Below are positions 11,240-16,708 of a stretch of 16,708 nt of DNA, piece after piece. Each line of letters opens with the position of its first letter. Position 1 is the stretch's first letter. A model generated the notes under the pieces. It had not been told where the DNA came from and searched no databases. It was given only the letters and a program-made list of their open reading frames with translations. A program made the position numbers and the translations under genes. Origin of the DNA: 2-02-FULL-44-35 sp964629505 (GTDB lineage Bacteria; Patescibacteriota; Minisyncoccia; Phycocordibacterales; DSPV01); contig CAZVQR010000010.1 of the NCBI GenBank assembly GCA_964629505.1, positions 1 to 16,708 of the forward strand, read 5' to 3'.

Positions 11240-12337
11240 ATGGCCAAAGATTATTACGAAACATTAGGTGTGCCGAAAAATGCCAGCAAGGACGACATTA
11301 AAAAAGCGTTCCGGAATTTGGCGCACAAATTTCATCCCGACAAAAAAGGCGGCGACGATAAAAAGTTCAAGGAAGCCAACGAAGCTTATTCGATTCTTTT
11401 GGACGACAGAAAGCGCGCCGAGTATGATTCTTACGGCCGAGTTTTTTCCGGCGCCTCATCAACTGGTTCGGGACAAGCCGGTTTTGATGGCTTCGATTTT
11501 TCTAATTTTTCCGGTGAAGGTTTTGGTAATGCCAATTTTGACTTTGGCGACATCAATCTTGGCGATATGTTCAGTGATTTTTTCGGTCGTTCAACTGGCG
11601 AACGGCATCGCCAGCGCGGTCATGATATTTCCATTGATTTGGAAATTTTCTTTGAGGAGTCTATTTTTGGCGTTGAGCGCAAGATTTTTATCACTAAAGC
11701 CGGTATTTGCGATGTTTGTCGAGGCAGTGGCGCTAAGCCGGGCGTTGGTGAAAAAACTTGTTCGGCTTGTAACGGCAAAGGCAAACTCCACGAGACCAAG
11801 CGTTCTTTTCTCGGCAGTTTTACCAGCGTGCGAACTTGCGGCACTTGCCGCGGCGCGGGCAAAGTGCCGGAAGAGAAATGTCCACAATGTCGCGGTTTGG
11901 GCGTGTTAAGAAAAGAGGCGGAAATTGTTGTCAACATTCCGTCCGGCATCAGTGATGGTGAAGTGATTCGTTTGGCTGGTGCCGGCGAAGCCATTGCCGG
12001 CGGCTCGCCCGGTGACCTGTACGCTAAAATCTATGTCAAAAAACATTCATTGTTCCACAAAGAAGGCAGTAATTTGGTGACCGATTTGAAAATTAAACTA
12101 ACGACAGCTTTGCTAGGTGGCGAATATAATCTAAAAACCTTAGACGGCGATTTGGTCGTTAAAGTGCCAGCCGGTATTTCTTTCGGCGAAATCTTGCGGG
12201 TGCGCGGCAAAGGCGTGCCGCTCGGTCGCGGCGGTAAGCGCGGCGACCTGATGATTCGAGTTAAAATAGAATTGCCCGCTCACTTATCCAAAGACACAGC
12301 TGAGCTGGTTGAAAAACTAAAAGAGAAGGGAATTTAA
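11240..12337 (+). CDS. dnaJ: Chaperone protein DnaJ (Hsp40)
   Basis: A 365-residue type I J-protein that delivers clients to DnaK and stimulates its ATPase. The J domain (1-68) carries the HPD motif at 32-34, with the loop KKGGDDKKF that is shorter than usual. The Gly/Phe-rich stretch runs from about 70 to 118 (GFDGFDFSNFSGEGFGNANF). Four CxxCxGxG units follow: Cys157/160, Cys174/177, Cys200/203 and Cys214/217, which build two zinc centres. The C-terminal peptide-binding domains run to the end (VPAGISFGEILRVRGKGVPL). The 33-nt gap after fic is a repetitive TTACAAGTTATA run with a -10-like TATAAG (11224-11229). A repeat-like GGTTCGGGACAAGCC is found in the Gly/Phe region. plsC follows after 3 nt. 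All functional motifs are present. Confidence 0.96.
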   Translation: MAKDYYETLGVPKNASKDDIKKAFRNLAHKFHPDKKGGDDKKFKEANEAYSILLDDRKRAEYDSYGRVFSGASSTGSGQAGFDGFDFSNFSGEGFGNANFDFGDINLGDMFSDFFGRSTGERHRQRGHDISIDLEIFFEESIFGVERKIFITKAGICDVCRGSGAKPGVGEKTCSACNGKGKLHETKRSFLGSFTSVRTCGTCRGAGKVPEEKCPQCRGLGVLRKEAEIVVNIPSGISDGEVIRLAGAGEAIAGGSPGDLYAKIYVKKHSLFHKEGSNLVTDLKIKLTTALLGGEYNLKTLDGDLVVKVPAGISFGEILRVRGKGVPLGRGGKRGDLMIRVKIELPAHLSKDTAELVEKLKEKGI

Positions 12338-12340
12338 AAA

Positions 12341-13045
12341 ATGAACTGGCTTTACTATTTGTCGCCGCTGGTGCTTCAAACGCTCATTTGGGTGCCGACG
12401 CGGTTGTTTTTTCTTTTTTTTGGCCATTTGAAAGTTTGCGGTTTAGAAAATTTAAAAGAACTAAAGCGCGATGACAAAGGCGTGATTTTTGCCGTTAATC
12501 ATTCCGGCGAATTAGACGCGGTTATAGTGCCGGCGGCATTACCTTTTTTGTCGCGATTGATGCCGATGTTTTACACTTCCCGCGAACGGAGTTTTTACAA
12601 AAATTGCGGCTGGCGGCAGATTTTTTACGGCGGTTTACTTTTCAAGCTTTGGGGTGCTCACCCAGTTAAGATTGGTTTGATGAATTATGAATTATCACTT
12701 CAGACGCATGTGGAAATAATTAATCACGGCAATACTGTTTTAATTTTTCCTGAGGGTAGCACGACCAAGGACGGCAGTTTGAAAAAAGGCAAAGGCGGAG
12801 TAACATATCTGGCGCACCAGACCGGCGCGCCGATTGTGCCAATTTACATCAAAGGCGTGTTCAAATTAAACACTAAGGAGTGGTTTTCTCGACGCCGGCA
12901 GGTTAGTATAACTTTTGGCAAGCCGATTGCGCTAGAAGAACTTTTCCCAATGAATAAGCCGGTAATTTTGGACGCCTCGCGTGACGATTTTCTAAATGCC
13001 GCCCAAATTGTGATGGCAAAAATTACCGAATTAAAGTTCTCGTAG
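12341..13045 (+). CDS. plsC: PlsC-like acyltransferase (lysophospholipid acyltransferase family)
   Basis: A 234-residue membrane-associated enzyme of the glycerolipid acyltransferase family, which adds an acyl chain to lysophosphatidic acid or related lipids. Motif I is NHSGELD (His54 and Asp59, H-x4-D). Motif III is FPEGSTT at 136-142, where the Glu-Gly pair holds the phosphate. Motif IV fits VPIYIKG near 171. Hydrophobic stretches at about 5-30 and 92-105 should bind the membrane. It starts 3 nt after dnaJ and is probably co-transcribed. Its last codons and UAG stop run 10 nt into the tRNA-Arg gene, an unusual overlap. Many CPR bacteria lack full lipid synthesis, so it may act on lipids taken from a host; that is inference. 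The enzyme could also have a different acceptor. Confidence 0.85.
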   Translation: MNWLYYLSPLVLQTLIWVPTRLFFLFFGHLKVCGLENLKELKRDDKGVIFAVNHSGELDAVIVPAALPFLSRLMPMFYTSRERSFYKNCGWRQIFYGGLLFKLWGAHPVKIGLMNYELSLQTHVEIINHGNTVLIFPEGSTTKDGSLKKGKGGVTYLAHQTGAPIVPIYIKGVFKLNTKEWFSRRRQVSITFGKPIALEELFPMNKPVILDASRDDFLNAAQIVMAKITELKFS

Positions 13046-13107
13046 TCCAATGGATAGGACACAAGCCTCCGAAGCTTGAGATGTGAGTTCGATTCTCACC
13101 GAGAACA
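13036..13107 (+). tRNA. tRNA-Arg (anticodon CCG)
   Basis: A complete cloverleaf: acceptor GTTCTCG (13036-13042) with CGAGAAC (13100-13106), discriminator A 13107; D-stem GTCC/GGAC (13045-13048, 13057-13060); anticodon stem CAAGC/GCTTG (13062-13066, 13074-13078) with loop CTCCGAA, so the anticodon is CCG at 13069-13071 and decodes CGG; four-base variable loop; T-stem GTGAG/CTCAC with loop TTCGATT. CCA is not encoded and must be added by the CCA enzyme. The first 10 bases overlap the end of plsC, and TAG at positions 8-10 is the plsC stop. No own promoter is evident. Confidence 0.96.
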
Positions 13108-13120
13108 GATGGAGGAGATA

Positions 13121-13165
13121 CAGGTTCCCCGCCCGCCTGAACGGCGGTTCGGGCGGGGATTCCTG
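13121..13165. repeat. Large GC-rich palindrome downstream of tRNA-Arg
   Basis: CAGG (13121-13124) and CCCCGCCCG (13127-13135) pair with CGGGCGGGG (13150-13158) and CCTG (13162-13165). An alternative inner stem CCGCC/GGCGG (13133-13137 with 13143-13147) makes two foldings possible. No T-run follows, so it is more like a dispersed palindromic element or an mRNA/tRNA 3' stabiliser than a terminator. Confidence 0.6.
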
Positions 13166-13182
13166 TCGAGAGGATTGTGAAT

Positions 13183-13214
13183 AAAAAAACCGGCGAACGC
13201 TTTGCGTTCGCCGG
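13183..13214 (-). terminator. Terminator of the alpha/beta hydrolase gene
   Basis: CCGGCGAACGC (13190-13200), loop TTT, GCGTTCGCCGG (13204-13214): an 11-bp perfect stem. On the minus strand it is followed by seven Ts (13189-13183), typical of Rho-independent termination. It lies about 20 bp past the hydrolase stop. On plus the following bases are not T-rich. Confidence 0.87.
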
Positions 13215-13234
13215 CACCAACTCGTTCAATCATT

Positions 13235-14023
13235 TCATTCACGGTTTCCCAGACACCAAGGGATAATCTCCTCAATAAAAAATTTTTCACCCTTGGGCTC
13301 GCAATGAATCATGTGGCCGGTGGGAACTTCCCTGTAAAGAGCGCCGTGGAATTTTGCTATTTCTTTCTGCGTGCCGCTTGAAAGCGGGAAGACCTCATCT
13401 TCCGTTCCCGCCACCACTAGAGTCGGCATGCTAGTTCTTATCACGCGCCACGCGCCGACGAGATTTCCCAAAAGAATTTCTCCAACCGCCTTGCCGGATT
13501 CGCGCCCAAACGGCGGGTAGAAGTCGTTGGGGTGGCGGAACAATGTTTTTTCCTTCGGATGAAGCTCAAAGGGCTTACTAAACACCATCGCCCAAAGATA
13601 TCGCGGTTTTAAAAAACCGCTCCGGAAGGGAATTTTTATGCCGGCTGGCGGAGTGGAAGCAAGCAACACAACTTTGCGCACGAAAGGCCTCATTGCGGTT
13701 TCTTGGGCGATAACTTGGGCGATGAGACCGCCCATGGAATGAGCGATTAAATACACCGGGCCGAGCGCGAGTATTGTGTCTCGGACATCATCGCAGAAAC
13801 CCAAAAATGATGCTTTCCGAAGCTCGCCGCCGCTAGTTCCGTGGCCGCGGAGATTTAAGGCGTAGGCGCGATGTTTCATTGCTCCCACTAAATTTTCAAA
13901 CTGTTCGGCTGTCCCGCACATGCCATGGATAAAGAGAAAGGCCGGCAAGTTGCTCGGCGAAACATCGTCTTCATTGGTAAGCGCGGTTAGTTCGCATTCG
14001 CTAGGTATTTCTTTTGTCTTCAT
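13235..14023 (-). CDS. Alpha/beta hydrolase (esterase/lipase-like)
   Basis: A 262-residue cytoplasmic alpha/beta hydrolase. The oxyanion region HGMCGTAEQF starts at His33, the nucleophile elbow is AHSMGG (Ser96), and the probable acid and base are Asp209 (AGTEDEVFP) and His237 (PTGHMIH). NLRGHGTSGG near residues 57-66 is the usual strand-4 loop. These are the features of the monoacylglycerol lipase or haloperoxidase-like branch; the substrate cannot be told. A lid region at about 130-175 is rich in Phe and Pro. It has GGAG 7-8 nt before the ATG at 14023, one of the few clear Shine-Dalgarno sites in the window. Promoter candidates face leftward at 14079-14106 and the terminator is at 13183-13214, so it is a single-gene unit, divergent from the helicase. 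Confidence 0.85.
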   Translation of the reverse strand: MKTKEIPSECELTALTNEDDVSPSNLPAFLFIHGMCGTAEQFENLVGAMKHRAYALNLRGHGTSGGELRKASFLGFCDDVRDTILALGPVYLIAHSMGGLIAQVIAQETAMRPFVRKVVLLASTPPAGIKIPFRSGFLKPRYLWAMVFSKPFELHPKEKTLFRHPNDFYPPFGRESGKAVGEILLGNLVGAWRVIRTSMPTLVVAGTEDEVFPLSSGTQKEIAKFHGALYREVPTGHMIHCEPKGEKFFIEEIIPWCLGNRE

Positions 14024-14078
14024 ACACTCTCCGGGGGTTTTGGTTTTAGTGTGTCATCGTACTGAATTTCCAGTATCT

Positions 14079-14106
14079 AATCTAATCATAAAATCTTTTT
14101 TGTCAA
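14079..14106 (-). promoter_or_regulatory. Promoter of the hydrolase gene
   Basis: On the minus strand: TTGACA (14106-14101), 16 bp, TAGATT (14084-14079). The -10 is weaker than the others, but the -35 is consensus. A start near 14072 gives a leader of about 50 nt with a Shine-Dalgarno. The -35 shares five base pairs with the -35 of the opposite promoter. Confidence 0.55.
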
Positions 14107-14129
14107 CTTATTGAAACAACTGCTATACT
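14100..14129 (+). promoter_or_regulatory. Promoter of the helicase-nuclease gene
   Basis: TTGTCA (14100-14105), 18 bp, then TGC and TATACT (14124-14129), an extended -10. It ends 7 nt before the ATG at 14137, so the mRNA is predicted to be leaderless. The -35 overlaps that of the divergent hydrolase promoter. Confidence 0.7.
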
Positions 14130-14136
14130 CGTGGCA

Positions 14137-16708
14137 ATGACTAATAAAAACTTTGATTCCTTATATAAGTGTCTAAATAAAAAACAGCGTGAGGCGGTGG
14201 AGACGATTGACGGGCCAGTGATGGTCATCGCTGGACCGGGGACGGGGAAAACGACAGTTTTAACTTTGCGGATAGCGAACATTCTCCGAAAAACCGACAC
14301 GCCGCCGGATGCGATTTTAGCTCTAACCTTCACTGAGTCCGGCGTTCACGCCATGCGCGAGAAATTGTCGCGGCTTATTGGTCCAGCGGCTTACCAGGTA
14401 CCCATTCATACTTTTCACAGTTTTTGTAATGACATTATTAAAACCTATCCGGACCGGTTTTTGCGGATTATTGGCGCCGAGCATATGGAGGAAATAGAAC
14501 AGTTCCGGATTATAAGAGAAACACTGGACTCTCTTTTACTGAAAATCCTGCGACCAAAAAACGACCCTTCTTATTACATCAAGCCTATTATTTCCGCAAT
14601 CAAAGAACTAAAACGGGAAAACATTTCTCCTCAAAAATTTAACATTCTGATTAAAACAAAACCAGCCGGAGAATTGCGAAGTGTCCAAAAGAACAAAGAA
14701 CTCGCCAAAGTTTATATCGCATACGAAAAAACGCTCATCAAGCGACGACTCTACGATTTTGAAGACATGCTTATGGAAGCGGTGAGGGTTTTAGAGCGCG
14801 ACAAAGATTTGCTCCTCCGGTTTCAAGAGGAGTATCACTACATTCTTGCCGATGAGCACCAGGATGCCAACAACGCCCAAAACCGCCTGCTTGAGCTTTT
14901 GGCCGGTTTCCACGAGAATCCGAATATTTTTATTGTTGGCGACGAGAAGCAGGCGATATTCCGTTTTCAAGGAGCTTCGCTTGAAAACTTTTTGTACTTC
15001 AGGCGGTTGTATCCAAAGGCGCGGATGATAACGCTTGAGGAAAGCTATCGTTCTCATCAGAAGATTCTTGACGCCGCTCATTCTCTTATCAGCCGGAACC
15101 TGGCAGTTGGCGAGGAAAAACGATTTCCACTTCGTTCCGCCGTTAATTTCACGCCGCGCAGCGTTTTAATTTTAGAGGCGGCTGATGAAGCCAGTGAAAT
15201 CGCATTTGTCGCGGAAGAAATAAAAAAACGAATCAAAGGCGGCGCGGCGCCTGGAGAAATCGCGGTTTTTGTTCGCGAGAACAAAAACGCCGATTCGGTT
15301 GAGCGCGCTTTACGGGCGGTTGGCGTGCCGGTGGCGAAGTTTTCAAATACTGACGCCATTTCTCATGTTCGGCTTGACGCATTCTTGAAATTTTTAGAGG
15401 CAGTGGTTACGCCAAGTGACGAGAGACTTGCGCCAATTCTTTTCTTTGACTTTCTCCACATTGAACCTCACGAGGTTTTCGCCATCTTGGAAGATGCTAG
15501 GGAAAATCGTCGAGCGGTTATTTTTGAAATGAGGCGCGGCGCGTTAGGCAAACTCGCCGGCAAACTATCCCGTTTCGTGTCAATCGCCCGCAATGAACCG
15601 TTAGTTTCCGGCTGGAGCCAAATTGCCGAAGAATCCGGTTATCTTTCTCACCTTATTTCTTTAAACGAGAGTCGCGAGCTTATTTTGCTTTATGAAAGTT
15701 TGCTTCGCGCGGTTGAACGATTCGCCGAGCGGAATAAGCTCGCGACTGTAAAAAACTTTTTGGAGTATTTAGCGGAAGCGCGCGAGCATGGCCTGTCCAT
15801 ATCGGCCGAGGCGGGAATTCCAGACGGCGTCGCCATTATGACCGCTCACCGCGCCAAAGGACTTGAGTTTGAGAGTGTTTTTCTTTTACACGGCAATGAT
15901 GGTGTTTGGGGAGGAAAGCGCAATCGGCAACTTTTCAATTTACCGCTTCCAGGCGGTGAGGAAGCTCACGAAACGGAAGATGAACGACGGCTTTTTTACG
16001 TGGCGCTTACGAGAGCAAGAAAGGATGTAACGGTTTCGTATCACCTTCGCGACGGTGACGGACGAGAGCGGTTGCCTAGCCGGTTTTTGGAGGAAATTCA
16101 TGATGACTACCGAATAAAAGAGAAGGTGTCAATCAAATTTCCTAACAAAAGAGTTTCATCGGCGCCCCGTCTCTTAACCGACAAAAAGTACCTTCAGACG
16201 CTTTTTCTTGAGCGGGGACTTTCGGTGACCCATTTAAACAATTTTCTCAAATGCCCGTGGCGATACTTTTTCATGGATTTAATCAGGCTACCCCGGTCTA
16301 AAACACCGGCCCTTCTTTATGGCTCGGCGATTCACGGCGCTCTAAAAATTTATTTTGACGCCTACCGAAGGGAAGAAGATCTCTCCATTAAAAAGACGCT
16401 TAAATTTTTTGAAGGGGCTCTGCGTCGCACCCATCTAAACGCTCGGGAGTTTCAGGTTCATTTCAAAGAAGGGGAACGGGAGCTTAAAGGTTATCTTTCT
16501 CGCTCCGATTTTCCGAGAACAATTTGGAATGAATACAAAATTGCCGGAATACCGGTTAAAATTTCGGCCGGCCGGGAAATTATATTAAACGGAAAACTGG
16601 ATAAAGTGGAGCTTTTGCCCGATGGTTCCGTTAATGTCGTTGATTACAAAACCGGCCGGCCAAAGAGCCGCAATGAAATTGAAGGCAAAATAAAGGGTGG
16701 TGACGCTA
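14137..16708 (+). CDS. UvrD-like superfamily 1 helicase fused to a RecB-type nuclease (3' truncated)
   Basis: The frame is open from ATG 14137 to the window end (857 residues, no stop). Helicase motifs in order: Walker A AGPGTGKTT (32-40), LTFTESG (Ia), DEHQD (239-243, Walker B), GDEKQAIFRFQGA (268-280), LEESYRSH (IV), TAHRAKGLEF (569-578, V) and ERRLFYVALTRAR (616-628, VI). After them come CPWRYF (Cys706), GSAIHG (His733), LDKVE (Asp822) and VVDYKTG (Asp836, Lys838), the metal-binding and catalytic residues of the RecB/AddB/Cas4 nuclease class. This suggests an AddA/AddB- or RecB-like double-strand break enzyme in a single chain. A first Cys before the nuclease hints at an iron-sulfur cluster, but the other Cys residues would be beyond the edge. 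Leaderless start is predicted. The gene is certain; its exact subfamily is not. Confidence 0.92.
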   Translation, partial: MTNKNFDSLYKCLNKKQREAVETIDGPVMVIAGPGTGKTTVLTLRIANILRKTDTPPDAILALTFTESGVHAMREKLSRLIGPAAYQVPIHTFHSFCNDIIKTYPDRFLRIIGAEHMEEIEQFRIIRETLDSLLLKILRPKNDPSYYIKPIISAIKELKRENISPQKFNILIKTKPAGELRSVQKNKELAKVYIAYEKTLIKRRLYDFEDMLMEAVRVLERDKDLLLRFQEEYHYILADEHQDANNAQNRLLELLAGFHENPNIFIVGDEKQAIFRFQGASLENFLYFRRLYPKARMITLEESYRSHQKILDAAHSLISRNLAVGEEKRFPLRSAVNFTPRSVLILEAADEASEIAFVAEEIKKRIKGGAAPGEIAVFVRENKNADSVERALRAVGVPVAKFSNTDAISHVRLDAFLKFLEAVVTPSDERLAPILFFDFLHIEPHEVFAILEDARENRRAVIFEMRRGALGKLAGKLSRFVSIARNEPLVSGWSQIAEESGYLSHLISLNESRELILLYESLLRAVERFAERNKLATVKNFLEYLAEAREHGLSISAEAGIPDGVAIMTAHRAKGLEFESVFLLHGNDGVWGGKRNRQLFNLPLPGGEEAHETEDERRLFYVALTRARKDVTVSYHLRDGDGRERLPSRFLEEIHDDYRIKEKVSIKFPNKRVSSAPRLLTDKKYLQTLFLERGLSVTHLNNFLKCPWRYFFMDLIRLPRSKTPALLYGSAIHGALKIYFDAYRREEDLSIKKTLKFFEGALRRTHLNAREFQVHFKEGERELKGYLSRSDFPRTIWNEYKIAGIPVKISAGREIILNGKLDKVELLPDGSVNVVDYKTGRPKSRNEIEGKIKGGDA

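Noticed and set aside
11268..11909. 213-aa plus-strand frame inside dnaJ
   Set aside because: It is a shifted frame over the J domain and zinc region; dnaJ itself has all conserved motifs.
1..16708. CRISPR array or insertion sequence
   Set aside because: No regularly spaced repeat of 20-40 bp and no transposase or integrase frame was seen.

Overview
The window looks like a chromosomal segment from a Candidate Phyla Radiation (Patescibacteria) bacterium, most likely of the Parcubacteria group. I infer this from protein style and gene order and could not test it by phylogeny. The ribosomal proteins are bacterial but somewhat divergent or short: L13 ends right after its core. Upstream of the ribosomal genes is a single-span membrane protein resembling the Baseplate-J-like proteins annotated in many of these genomes, next to an actin-fold ATPase fragment. 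Small palindromic repeats are scattered between and inside genes. The genetic code looks standard: TAA, TAG and TGA all end genes, and the predicted proteins read normally without UGA recoding.

Region 1 (1-1732) holds the end of a probable FtsA/PilM-type ATPase and the single-span membrane protein. Region 2 (1718-5744) is a compact plus-strand translation/transcription operon, infA-rpmJ-rpsM-rpsK-rpsD-rpoA-rplQ-rplM-rpsI. A strong sigma70-type promoter inside the end of the preceding gene drives it. Several starts had to be moved inward to conserved N-termini, and rpmJ (38 aa) was located directly in the DNA.

Region 3 (about 5745-12337) is a chaperone island: grpE, a MntA-HepT (nucleotidyltransferase-HEPN) toxin-antitoxin pair, a small unknown ORF, dnaK, a class II Fic protein and dnaJ, all on plus. 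The full Hsp70 machine (GrpE, DnaK, DnaJ) is present, but its genes are interleaved with two families known for AMP transfer onto proteins. Two small minus-strand genes sit at the edges of the grpE-dnaK block: a 62-aa unknown and a 67-aa double zinc ribbon. Each has its own TTGACA-N17 promoter with the same extended -10 region, and terminators sharing an identical 18-bp left part.

Region 4 (12341-16708) contains a PlsC-type acyltransferase whose stop codon lies inside the downstream tRNA-Arg(CCG) gene, a minus-strand alpha/beta hydrolase with its own terminator, and a divergent UvrD-like helicase fused to a RecB-type nuclease. The helicase runs off the window end.

A recurring theme is that good -10 hexamers lie only 6-8 nt before the start codon (470, 6284, 6850, 10448, 14137), which predicts leaderless mRNAs. 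The most interesting hypotheses are post-translational control of the DnaK system by the embedded Fic (and possibly MntA) enzyme, and conflict between tRNA processing and plsC translation.
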